This document shows, piece by piece, positions 9,704-20,565 of a stretch of 64,000 bases of DNA (the stretch's first letter is position 1; each line of letters starts with the position of its first letter). Under the pieces are notes generated by a model, which saw only the letters and a list, made by a program, of their open reading frames with translations, had not been told where the DNA came from and ran no database searches. Both the position numbers and the translations under genes were made by a program. The DNA is from Dichomitus squalens LYAD-421 SS1 (lineage: Eukaryota > Basidiomycota > Agaricomycetes > Polyporales > Polyporaceae), in assembly GCF_000275845.1 (NCBI RefSeq), contig NW_006766891.1, forward strand, positions 448,450-512,449, read 5' to 3'.

Positions 9704-10914
9704 CGGGCCCCGTTAACGCCGTTTGCGCGGATCAGCGGACGGCAGGCAGACAGAGCCTCTGCTCTGTCCAAACCCTTCCCAGCAGATCGCAAAAGTAGTT
9801 GCGACGCGCACGCAGCCGCGATGACGATGACGACGACGATGACTTGCCCGTTGGGTGCTCTCGCACGGATGGGGCGGCGCCCTCTCCTCGCCTCCTGCCC
9901 CGTTGCCGTTCAGATCTAGGACTTGGCCGTTGCATCTTGGGTATATATGTATATTTGCGCACACATGCAGAATTGCCATCCGTCGTGCGGTCCGCTGACA
10001 CTCAATGTCGACCCCCGCTCGTGCGCTCATGAATTCATGCGGCGGGACCTGGTGGGCCCGGAGATATTTTCGTACTCCGTACCGGACATCGGGAGAGTTA
10101 ACCTCGACGTCCGGCGCAGATTTTGGCCGCGGAGCGTGCCCGCGGGACGAACCCCGCGATGTCGGCCTCGAGGGTCCCAAAGCCTTTTGGCGTGGTTATA
10201 TCGCTTCTGTCCAAGCGCTCGGCGCCCTTGACGCCGGAGGTGCCGGTGAACGTGCAACGTACGCTGAAGAACTTGAGTACTTCATTTGACATCGGTCAGT
10301 CTCCCTGTCTCAGGATGTTTCATCCACGTCTGCTGTCCATCACCCTGCGTGCAGTCCGCGGTATGTGTCGACGCTAGGGTACGTGAACTTTTGCGCCCGC
10401 TCTCCGTCTCCCAGGGCATTTCCCATGTCATTCTCGTTGCCGTCGGAGGCTCAAAGCTGTACTGAACGCCCGGCATGTGCATGTGGCCGTGTCACACGAG
10501 GCAGAGTTGAGTAGAGGCGAGTCAGGCAGCCGCACGCAGTCTGAGAAGGATGGAGTCTCGTACAGCAAGCTGTCCATTCTGACCCCTATATGTACAACAG
10601 AGATTGACAGAGGACGAACAAGAAAAATCTATGTGTGGGTGGCCCATACATTATGCCTGTATATGACCGGCCATCCCTGGGACGGTGTGTGGACCGCGCA
10701 GGAGGGGTGCAACATAGTACATAAGTACGTTTCGCGAGGATAGGTGAGGACAAGAAGGTAGAGTGCGCCTGAGCGCGGCGCATACAGTCTGGGCATACAA
10801 ACATAAGCATAGGAGGGTGCGGGATACGAGGAAGAGGAAGCGAGAATAACGAGACAAAGCTACGAGCACGAGACAAATAATAGAATAACGTTGTGGGGCA
10901 TAGGTCATGTCCGC
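9704..10914. other. 1.2-kb region between SHR3 and histone H1
   Basis: The 3' ends of both genes meet here. A GAT/GAC simple repeat lies at about 9821-9845, outside any frame. A minus-strand frame from the ATG at 10482 (MHMPGVQYSFEPP...) and another from 10292 are open for 60-odd codons, but I cannot join them into a recognisable protein. Otherwise nothing is supported. Confidence 0.4.
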
Positions 10915-12189
10915 TCACTTCTTCGCCGCCTGCACATAGTATGTCTGAGTCTTAGTATGTGGCATGAAACCCGAGACGCACCTTCGCCCTCGCGCTCCGT
11001 GCGGCGGTCTTCTTGGCTGCAGGTGCCTTACCAGTCGCAGCCTGACGGAGTACATATCAGTCGACGATCGAGTTCATTCTCAAACTATGCTCACCTTCTT
11101 AGCAGTATCACGCCGACCTGCAGCAGTAGTCTTCTTAGGAGCCGCAGCCTTCTTCGCAGGTGCCTTCTTAGGGGCAGCAGCTGCGGTTCTCTTAGCCGGT
11201 GCCGCCTTAGCCTTAGTTGCTGCGGGCTTGCTCGCGGTGGACCTAGCCGGAGCAGCCTTCTTGGTGACAGCGGTCTTGGCACCAGGCTTCTTCACTGCAG
11301 CGGCCTTCTTCGCGGTCGAGGACTTGCTCGTGGCAACCTTGGGGGCCGGCTTGGCCTTGACGGGGGCCTTAGCAGGAGCCTTAGCAGACTTGGAGTCAGG
11401 CTTGTTCTGCCAACCAGGTCACTACCGAGAGACACAGCCACGAAACAGCCGTGCGCAATCTTACCTCCTTAGCAGCGGTTCCCTCAACAGGACGCGCCGT
11501 CTTGGGTGGAAGCTTAACACGTCCAGAGGGACCTGAGTGAGAGAGACATTGTGTTATATGACGGACGCTACCAGGTGAAGAGCGCGGGAAACACACCCTT
11601 CGGCAAGACGAAGACACCCTTCTCAGCGCCAGTCTGGATGGCCTTGCTGAGCTGGGTGATCTGTGCGTTGCCGATTTCAAGGTCGTACTTGTCCTCGACA
11701 AACCTTTCAAGCAGAACGAGTCAGAGGGAGACGAGGGGGACGCGGCCCAGAGACATACTTCTTGATCTGGGGGCGTGAGACGCCTTGTCGGGCATCTTCC
11801 GGATGAGCAGCGATACATTCCTGCATTTCACCAAGAGCCTTTGTCAGAATCATCGTTTCTTTTGTGCGAGAGCAATCTAGGGAGTCGCCAGGTGCCGCTG
11901 TAGTCAAACGAGACAGTGGGGCTGGCGGATGGCGAATGACCAGCAAAGGTGGCGGGCCGCGGCGGGCGGTGCCCTACACCCTGCCCCTTTTGGTCGTAAG
12001 GGTCGACCGCTCCCGTCCCATTGCTTTGGGAACGTAGACAGTAGGGGGCATCGCTGCAATACGCCCCGGAGGTTCGTTCTAACCAACCTTGATCATATCA
12101 ACCCAAGACGGATGCGTGGGGGCGGCCCGGGGGGCAGACTTCTTGGTGCCAGCCGATTTGGCAGCAGCGGTCTTCTTTGTCGCAGACAT
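10915..12189 (-). CDS. H1: Linker histone H1
   Basis: Seven exons (12189-12088, 11820-11759, 11703-11597, 11532-11465, 11406-11095, 11041-10982, 10929-10915) give 241 residues with every splice phase consistent. A short basic N-terminus (KKTAAAKSAGTKK) precedes the H15 globular domain at about residues 24-105 (HPSWVDMIKECIAAHPED, VSRPQIKKFVEDKYDL, ITQLSKAIQTGAEKG, VLPKGPSGRVKL). The rest is a long Lys/Ala/Pro tail that coats linker DNA. The first intron (267 nt) is four to five times longer than the others, and the last exon has only 15 nt (AAKK plus stop). It is divergent from MZM1 across 700 bp. It packages chromatin in the nucleus; fungi usually have a single H1 gene. Confidence 0.93.
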
Positions 12190-12889
12190 TGCGTAGGATA
12201 GTGCTAGAAAGTAATAAGATGTTTCCGGTATACTTGCGAGGGCCTCGAGAAGACGGATGACGAGGACGGAATAAGTCGTGCGGAAGCGGGGCGGGGGATG
12301 GTGGTGGTACGGGATGAAGAGAGGACGTTCAGACTCCGAGGCGCGTCCAACCGTTCAACAAACTGTAATAGTGCGTCACGTGAGACTCTATCTCAGGAAC
12401 CTCACAATCCGCGTTTGCCAGCAGCATCCTTGCCCTCCATACTGTGCAGAGCGAGAGATCATGACCCCAGCGAGATGTTTGTGCAATTTCTAGAGCGAGT
12501 ACAAGGAGAGAAGGTCGTGAAGGATCCATTCGGGGGTTGCTGCGGTTGTCGAGGAGGTACAGACTAAATTTGTGGTCCAAATTTTCAAAAATTTGCTGGA
12601 GTACGCGTATTACGGCGTACTTCAGAGCTCTGAACACTTATTTCTAAGTGCTGATGCGGTTTGGTGTTATAATGAGGATGAGAGTGCGCCCTCTCCCTAA
12701 GGCATCGTTCCACAGCAATGACCATATGCGGACGTGTCTCGCGCCGAATCTCGCGCCAGATCTGATTGAATCAGCACGTGCCTGTGACGGCGACGTGACG
12801 CACGCATCCAGCGCGTCGGCGCCGTCAGAGCCAGGCCGCTCGCCGTCCTCTGTCCTCTCCCGGCCACTCTCGGTCACCTCTGAGTCGTC
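12190..12889. promoter_or_regulatory. Divergent region, histone H1 and MZM1 genes
   Basis: These 700 bp carry the promoters of both flanking genes. No coding frame is convincing. A CCAAATTTTC/AAAATTTG inverted segment lies near 12577-12596. Confidence 0.35.
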
Positions 12890-13377
12890 ATGAGTAGCCC
12901 TCAGTCTCTGCTCGCATCAGCTCGCTCGGCATACCGCTCAGCCCTCCGCGCGTCGGCGTCCACGTTCGATGGGGACCCAGTAGTGCGCAACGGTGAGTAT
13001 GCGTGTGCTGTGCGTGCACGTCCGCCCGCTCACCACGTTGTTTCAGCGTTCCGCCTCAAGATCCGTAACGAAGTTCTGCCATACAGCTCCACTCTCGACC
13101 CGAAGCAGTTTGAGGAGAAGGTCACACTCGTGCGCGAGATAGCTGACGTTCTTCGGAAGAATGTCGTCCAAGCTCGGAAGGTCGAGCACTCGCAGAGCCC
13201 AGAACAGAAGGATCTTTGGGGTACGTGCATCCTCAGAGACTTTTGGACGGGAGTTGCTGACCATACGCAGAACTGAACATCACTGAGCATACGGAGCTCG
13301 GCTCGAACGAGACAATCAAGCAGACCAAGGCAGCGATGAGCAATAGTGGAAGGAGAACAGATGGTCCAGTCAAGTAA
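12890..13377 (+). CDS. MZM1: MZM1/LYRM7-like complex III assembly factor
   Basis: Three exons (12890-12992, 13047-13220, 13271-13377) with introns of 54 and 50 nt give 127 residues. The N-terminal helix holds an LYR-type motif in the variant form SAYRSALRAS, followed by VVRNAFRLKIRNE, the arrangement of LYRM7/MZM1, the mitochondrial matrix chaperone that stabilises the Rieske Fe-S protein before it enters complex III. The length fits the family. The stop TAA at 13375-13377 lies inside a perfect donor (GTAAGT); if that donor were used, a 52-nt intron to the AG at 13425 would replace the last residue with a few others (CCSS) and run past the next gene's ATG. I prefer the unspliced end. The next gene starts 48 bp on. 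Confidence 0.85.
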
Positions 13378-13425
13378 GTCTATGAGGTCGCCATGTACTC
13401 CCTGTATTTGACGATCCTGAAATAG

Positions 13426-14010
13426 ATGCTGCTCCTCATGACCAGTCTCGACCAGTCCTCTTCCGCCGCTTCGACCGAGTCCAGGCCGAGCGTACCGCGC
13501 TACTACTCTCAGCTCAAGAAGGCACACAAAGAACGCGTGTTACCTGAGCTGAAGGAGGAAGATCTGGAAGAGTCATTTGTGCGAGGTGCTGGGTTAAATG
13601 TGTTCGTACCGTACTCCCTGTTAATGCCAATGATCCCTGGTCACAGGAAGCGGTCCCGGCGGACAATCGGTGAACAAAACGGAGAACAATGTACAACTTC
13701 TTCACAAGCCTACCGGTATCCGCGTTACCTGCCAAGAGACTCGCTCGCTAATGCAAAACAGGAAGTTGGCGAGAAAGATACTGCTAGATAAGGTCTGAGA
13801 CATTGTGAACAGTTCCTTACCAATGTACGTGTACTGAGGTCGCCATAGTTGGATGCGCTCTTCAACCCGGGTCTGTCCAAGCAAGAGATGCAGAAAGCCA
13901 AGCAGATCGAGCGAGAGCGGCGTCGGAGGAAGAAGGCCAAGAAGAAACAGCAAGGGAAGGACAAGGACAAGGAGGATAGATACGAAGAGACCGAATTGTT
14001 ATCCTCATAG
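13426..14010 (+). CDS. Mitochondrial RF-1-domain peptide-release/rescue factor
   Basis: Exons 13426-13585, 13647-13792 and 13849-14010 (introns 61 and 56 nt) give 155 residues. The catalytic loop [15 protein letters not shown] holds the GGQ motif at about residues 58-60, which places the methylated Gln in the peptidyl-transferase centre to hydrolyse peptidyl-tRNA. The domain continues with CQETRS and [13 protein letters not shown], and the protein ends in a very basic helix ([15 protein letters not shown]). There is no codon-recognition domain and the protein is short, so it belongs with the C12orf65/ICT1-like rescue factors rather than with full RF1. The ATG at 13426 follows an in-frame TAG, so this start is firm unless an upstream exon exists. 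It follows MZM1 head to tail. Confidence 0.87.
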
Positions 14011-14410
14011 TGATTCTCATTGTGGTCTAGTCTCCTGTGAGGCCAGCGTAGTCCTGTTTGCCCCGGCTTTGCGTACGGACGCTACGTATCATGGGTGCAG
14101 CATTGAGGCGAGAGGCGTAACTTTCAGCTGGGCAATCCTCTCAATGTGAGGGAGAGAATTGCCAAACTGCTCAGCAAAGTCAATTGGCAAAGACAGTCGA
14201 CGCGGATCAGAATGCTTCGGTCTGTTCCGGTCTCGAGCACACCCGCCACGCGCGCTGCTGTAAGTACGGCGAGCACGACCACATCCGCCTCGCTTGCCCT
14301 CATCCGCATTGCATCCTACATCTGCAATCCAGATAACGCTATCATCCACGCCCGATACTTCTCCCAAGCAACCCACCACGCAGTCCACGCAGCCGTACGA
14401 ATCTCCCGCA
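14011..14410. other. Intergenic, 0.4 kb
   Basis: These 400 bp lie between the RF-1-domain gene and CAP and include the CAP promoter. A frame in phase with CAP extends upstream of its ATG but does not look coding. Confidence 0.4.
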
Positions 14411-16484
14411 ATGGCGTCCGGCGGGCTGCACTCACTAGCGACTATCATCAAGAGGTGTGTTTGCGCCGCGCGTCCTCTCCGCTAGCCCGTATAACAGTCG
14501 CCTCGCTTCCCAAATGTAGGCTTGAGGCGACAACCTCGCGCCTGGAAGACCTTGCGTCGCTCGCGACTTCCTACCTCCCGCCGTCTGCCCAAGGCGCCGT
14601 TGCTGCGCCCTCGGTGACCTCACATTCGTCGAACGCGGAGCCGACCCCCGTCCCGCCTCCACCTCCGCCGCCCCAGGCTGCCGCTGCCGCTCCTGCGGAG
14701 ACTCCGAGGAGCGTCATTGCTTTCGATGAGCAGATTGTGGAAGGGAAGCTGAAGCCGTTCGTCGAGCTCACGAAGAGCTTCGCGAGCCCTTCGGTCGTCG
14801 AGCAGGTGCGTGTTATGTCCTATCGATCTCGGACGCGTGTTCACGTGCGATGCTTGTGCGCGTGGGGACGAGTTAGGTCGGACTGGTTGAGCAGGAGTTC
14901 AAAGACCTCCGGGAGCTGCTGCTCGTCGCGGGTTCGTGCAAGCAGCCGGACCAGAGCGAGTTTGAGAAGCTGCTTGGGCCTCTTCAGAAGGACATCGAGG
15001 CCATTACTCGCGCGAAGGAAGCGAACCGCAAGGACAGGGAATGGTTCAACCATCTGTCCACTATCGCGGAGGGCGCGCCGTGCGTTGGCTGGGTCACCAT
15101 CGTGAGTGTTACTGTGGTTCATTGGAAGGTTGTCCTTGAACGTCCGCCTTTCGTAGTCGCCCAAGCCTGGCCCGTTTGTCAGCGAGATCAAGGACTCCAC
15201 ACAGTTCTACGGGAATCGCGTGATCAAGGAATTCAAGGAGAAGTATGCGATCTATGTGGCCGTCGCTTTTGTACGAGGCTCATTATATTGGCCAGGGACC
15301 CTAAGCACGCAGAATGGGTGAAGGGCTACCTATCGCTTCTTGAGGAGCTGAAGAAGTATATCATGGAACATCACACCACGGGCCTCAAGTGGAATTCCAA
15401 CGTAAGACTGCTCTGGTGATCTTGACACCGTTTTATAATCACATCCCCTCGCAGGGAATCCCTCTCGCCCAGTACAAGGCATCGTCTTCAGGTGCGCCGG
15501 CGGCACCGGCTGGCGGTGCGCCTCCACCCCCGCCTCCACCGCCTCCTCCAGCTGCGCCTCCACCGCCGGCTGCGGGTGCCCCAGCACCGGCTGCGGCCGG
15601 AGGCATTACTGCCGTGTTCGAACAGCTCAACCGGGGAGAGGAGATTACGAAGGGCTTGCGCAAAGTTGACAAAAGCCAGATGACGCACAAGAATCCCGCG
15701 CTCAGAGCAGGCGGTGTTGTTCCTGCTACCACACCCTCAGCTTCCAGCGGTGCGTTCCATAGTTGTTCTGACTGCGTCTCGATGCCCAAGCTGAACTGCG
15801 CACAGCTCCTGCGAAGCGGCCAGTCAAGCCTAGCAAGCCGCAGGCGCTGGCTGGCAAGAAGCCTGCTAAGTTCGCGCTGGAGGGTAACAAGTGGCTCATT
15901 GTGAGTACCGTCGTGCCAGGAGCATCGCCGAGGTCTATGCTAAGAAGCCTCGTCTTGGTTTTATTTAGGAATATCAGGAGAACGTGTCTCCGCTGACGGT
16001 TGACAACGTTGAGCTTAGCCAGACTGTCAACCTGTACGGCTGCAAGAACTCGACGATCGTCATCAAGGGCAAGGCGAATGCCGTCACTCTCGGTTCGTAT
16101 GTTTCAATCAATGTCAGGTACCCATGCTAATCATCGAATGCTATTATGCGGGATGCCGAAACAGTCAATTGCTCGAAGACGAGCGTGCTCGTCGAATCGG
16201 TCATTTCGTCCGTGTCGGTGACGAACTCGCCATCATTCGCGCTGCAGATCACCGGAAAGGCGCCCACGATCCAGCTCGATTCGACAGACTCGGGCCAGAT
16301 TTACCTCTCTAAGGACTGCCTCGACGTTGAGATCACGACGGCCAAGTGCAGCAGCATCAACATCAGCTTGCCGGTGGAGGGCGAGGAGGAGGGAGTGTTC
16401 AACGAGCAGCCTGTCCCGGAGATGTTCAGGACGACGATTGTGGACGGGAAGCTGGTCACGACCGCGGTGGAGCATGCTGGCTGA
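14411..16484 (+). CDS. SRV2: Adenylyl-cyclase-associated protein (CAP/Srv2)
   Basis: Nine exons (14411-14454, 14520-14805, 14877-15101, 15157-15242, 15296-15401, 15455-15749, 15806-15900, 15969-16092, 16165-16484) give 526 residues. The N-terminus carries the RLEATTSRLEDLA heptad motif at about 15-27 that binds adenylyl cyclase and makes the oligomer. A helical folded domain follows (EFKDLRELL through EWVKGYLSLLEELKKYI). Two proline-rich stretches lie near residues 56-67 and 272-290, and a WH2-like region follows (VFEQLNRGEEITKGLRKV). The C-terminal beta-helix CARP domain (NKWLIEYQ, VNLYGCKNSTI, DCLDVEITTAKCSS) recharges actin monomers. It is cytosolic, cortical and cofilin-linked. The length and order equal the family norm. 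Confidence 0.95.
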
Positions 16485-16981
16485 GGTAGAAATATCGGTG
16501 CTCGCATGGTCGGCATGCGTAGCGGAATCAGGGACTCGATATCAATCTACCTTTATACCTACGGTTGCGTGATGGCTTGGTAGTTGGACCATGCTGCCTG
16601 AAGTTCTACGATACTACACTTGAATGGATGTGCTCCGACGTCTGTGGCTGGAGTGCCCTCAGATCGTGCATGCGGGGTGTGGCCGATCAAATTATATTGA
16701 TATCTGTATACATATCCGGATGGGTGGAGAATATTAATCAAGAAGGCTTAGAGGCGCGACCCCAAATGAGGGGGCGTCTATATCGTCGCTTCTTGACAAG
16801 TCGATCAGGCGAGCGGCTGTGTCGCTGCCGAAGCATCATCCGACCTCTCCGAGCTCAACCTCCTTCCCTGGCTGTTCGTCCTTCCCTTCCGACGACTCCC
16901 TCCCACCTCTCACTAGCATTTCCAGTCTCCAGGTATCCCCCTGGACCATCAAACATCCCAGCGCGACATATACGGTAGCTC
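16485..16981. other. Intergenic, 0.5 kb
   Basis: This is the 3' flank of CAP and the promoter of the PhoD-like gene; a C/T-rich stretch with CCCTTCC motifs lies just before 16982. No gene is seen. Confidence 0.4.
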
Positions 16982-19900
16982 ATGGATAACCCAGGATGGC
17001 ATGCTTTCCGGCGAGCGGACAAGGTCAGTGCTTCCGCACTCCGCGCGCGCGAGGACATGTTTGTTGACTCCGGCCGCGTTCTACGTGTAGGACGAAGCAC
17101 GATGGAGTATGCCACACAGAGGGCCCGACGGCCGCTTCCAACCTGTCGAGGAGGTCGGTCCAATGGCCGAGCCATTCGTCGGTGGCTTCCTCCCGCCACC
17201 GTCGCCCGTGCCCTCGCTTGGACGCGGTCCCCCGCCGCCGTTGCCCCCCAAGGACGGCAACTGGGACCAGCTGAATGTGCGGCTGCCGAGTAAAGCTAGC
17301 CTGTCCGATACCATGTCGCGCACAGAGTCGACCCTGTCGGGCGCGAACTCGACGTACTCGACGTTCGCGAACATGAGCGCCGTCGAGCGGTCCAAGCACC
17401 TCCGCGTCGCGCGCATGAACCCGCATCTGCAGTACATGGTCGGCCCTCTCCTGCGCTACGACACCGTGGACGAGCAGGGCGTGTGGCGCGGCGCGGCGAT
17501 GATAGTCAGTGAGTACCGCATGTCATTTCTTGCGAGCGCGCGCGATCTCCAGCTGCGAGCTGAGCGGCGCGCCACGCCATGTAGCTGCGGACGCGGGCTC
17601 TGTGTATGAGCCCCTGCCTACTTTGACGTATCATTGGGACCCGGACCTCACGCCGTCCGGAAGTCAGCTCAAGAGGCACGTTTCGTCGCGGACCCATGGG
17701 CAGTCTTTCGACCTCGGGCCACACCCAGCGGACCCGATGTCTATTGTCACGCCCGGGTCTCCGACTAGGGAGAACGAGACGTACGGCAATGGCCACGACG
17801 CTCATGTCGAGCGGCGGCGCGTTGAAGGGAAGGAGCTTTACGTGTATTACGGTAATGGCGGGCAAGTTTCCAAATCTCTTGTCAGATACGTCCAACACCT
17901 GACATGGAACGGAACGCACAGGACGTTCACCTTTTGGCGCTTCATGATTGAGATACCCTTAACAAGCCACGAGATGCGGATTAATTACACCATCAACGAT
18001 GGCATCGAGCTGAACTTCCACGTACCGGGCCGTAATCAGAACATGCGTTGGGCCGCGTATTCAGTAAGTGATCCGTCTTCCCAGTCAGTGGCACAGCCGG
18101 TGTTGAACGTCAAATGTCATGAGTGTAATGGATTCAGTTCCGGCGTGAACCCCGATGACTTCCGAGGGCCCGGGTACAAGAGCGGCTACGATCCGGTATG
18201 GATGGACCTCCTTGCTCATCATGCTGAGGAGCCGTTCCACGCGCTGGTTGGAGGCGGCGACCAGCTTTACTGCGACAGTATTGTTCGGGAGCCGGAAATG
18301 CAAGATTGGGTCAACCAGACAAAGGCAGAAAACAAGAGGCATTATCGGCTAACGGAGGAGATGGCTCTGGCGATTGACCGTTTCTTCTTCAACCACTATT
18401 GTCAGTCGTTTCGTAGCGGTGCATTCGCCCGGGCAAACAGTACAATGTACGTACTGCTTGCTTGTCATCCTGTATCCGTCGACGTTAACGCTCTATTACA
18501 GACCGATGCTGAACATGCTTGGTGCGCATCACCTCTTCTATGAACCGCCGCTGTTCCTGACTGGCTCTGTCGTGCAGATGACCATGGTAAGCGGCTTGGC
18601 AAGGGTCCTGTGATGTGTTTGCGCTAACCTTTACATTGTGCAGATCTGGTAAGCTTCAAGAGAGGAGTTAGTTTCTGTCCGTTCTGGATCTGATACACCG
18701 CTCGTGAAGATCGACGGTTTTGGCAGCTGTCAGCTATCCTGGATCTCATAATGCACAATATCTGTCCCACTGACCACAACCTCAGATCCTGATGATTTGA
18801 TGCGGTCCCCAGTATTCAATACGTGAGCAGGACCATACTGGGCCGTCCAGTTGCGTTCGCTCGTGCTGAACTTCTTTGATCGTCGGCCATGCGACCTTCG
18901 CTATTCCAGGATCGGGTCGCGTGGCTATTTTTTCTTCCTCTTATTCCAGTGCTTCATCAATGGTGAGACTCCTACACTGCCTACTTTCTCTTCAAATTGT
19001 TCACGGTCAGCAACCGACGCAGTCGAAGTTGACGGAAGGGATGACCGACGGCACCCTTTCAAATCGCTTGTCATCGGCGGCGATGGCCCATATATCCCAT
19101 ACCCGTCGCATTCGTTCCTGTGCTACTTGGGTCCTCATGTGTATATGCTGCTCCTCGACTGCAGGTATGTGCATGACATATACCTATTTCATTTTCCTAC
19201 TGAGCATCGGCCTAGAGCGGAACGCAAGAAGGACCAAGTTTGCAGTCAGCGGGAGTACGAAGCCGTCTTTGCTCGCATGAAGGCGCTTCCGTCTACGGTG
19301 GAGCATATGGTCATCCAGACAGGTATGCTGCTCTGGCTGGGACTGATCAGGCCGCCTAAAATATGACTAGGTATACCCATCGCTTATCCGCGAATGGTCT
19401 TCCTTGAGACCGCCCTTGACTCGAAGTTCAACCCCTTGGTCGCTCTCGGTCGCAATGGTTCTTTAGGTCTGTCGGGCTTCGTCAACAAGTTCAACGCGGA
19501 CGCTGAGCTCCTTGATGACCTGGTGAGCAATGACTATGTACTTCGGGACACAAGCACTCACTCATAACTGCAGAACGACCATTGGACCGCAAAGGCGCAC
19601 AAGAAGGAGCGGAACTGGTTTATCCTCGAGCTCCAGAAGTACGCCAAGGCGACCCATGTACGCGTCAGCTTCATTTCGGGCGACGTCCATTGCGCTGCCG
19701 TCGGGCTGCTCAAGACGTTCGTCAAGGACAAGAAAAGGGGCGATGTACCTCCGCCTTTGGACCCGCGATACATGGTCAATGTTGTTTCCAGTACGTCGCC
19801 TTCGTCTCGCACGATGTTGATCGTTTGCTCACCACACCCTCCAACAGGCGCTATCGTGAACACACCGTGAGTAGCGTGCGTCTCGCGGAAACGACGACCG

Positions 19901-20308
19901 GCCTAAATAGTCGACTTGCAGACCACCGAATGGCGTGATCAGCCTGGTGTCTACGCTTGCCTCTAAAACTCATCGAACACTCCATCACCAGGAGACGGAT
20001 GAGACCATGGTGCGTGATGTCCCACGGAGATGGAATAGATCATTGCTGACAACCGCCAAGATACCCCTTTTCGAGAGGGATACTGATGGGTCCGCGCCAA
20101 AGAGCAGGTATATCATGGGCAAGCGAAACTGGTGTAGCGTAAAATGGGATCCTTCATCCGGGGACCTCATCTGGGATATTCGGGTGGAAATCTCGAAGGG
20201 GAACGGCCAGACGACAGGGTAAGCGTGGACCCTCTGTTTGCCATGAACTTCCTACTCACTTTCCTTCCCCGTAGTTATGCCGTCCGGTCCCCTCCGCCAC
20301 GGTGGTGA
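16982..20308 (+). CDS. PhoD-like phosphatase family protein
   Basis: Nineteen exons give 753 residues: 16982-17023, 17091-17508, 17585-17861, 17922-18063, 18124-18446, 18502-18521, 18578-18586, 18644-18648, 18710-18728, 18786-18822, 18910-18962, 19023-19164, 19216-19322, 19371-19522, 19574-19790, 19848-19866, 19922-20009, 20061-20218, 20275-20308. All phases agree. A proline-rich N-terminus precedes the PhoD core: TFTFWRFMIEIPL, the metal ligands GGGDQLYCD (about 336-344), DDHDLIDGFG (408-416) and SGDVHCAAVG (617-626), as expected for a metal-dependent phosphatase or phosphodiesterase. No signal peptide or membrane span is seen, so it is probably cytosolic; fungal members of this branch have poorly known substrates. 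The intron after GNGG has a GC donor, and exons of 9 and 5 nt encode the DDHD motif. Confidence 0.9.
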
Positions 20309-20565
20309 TCGCCGAATGTGCAAACTTTGACATCCTCCCACATGCTATCCTCTCCAGCTCACGTTCACGCAAGCTATCTTATATTCGACGTGACACCGCT
20401 CGCATTCATGCTGAGATTTCCGTCCTTTGCAGAGCTGTGCTAATCGCTGCCGTTCCTTATACCCCCCACTGTATCTATTACCAGTATCTCACTGATGTAA
20501 TGTGTCCTACTCTGTCTGATGCACAACTACTTTCAATCATGTTGAACGTTACAATAAGCTGATAG

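Noticed and set aside
10282..10482. Possible short minus-strand gene (MHMPGVQYSFEPP)
   Set aside because: Splice options give only about 40 residues and nothing recognisable; kept as an unsupported frame.
13374..13425. Treating the GTAAGT-TAG interval as a constitutive MZM1 intron
   Set aside because: The unspliced frame already ends with a stop at 13377 at the normal family length, and splicing would overlap the next gene; reported as a finding instead.
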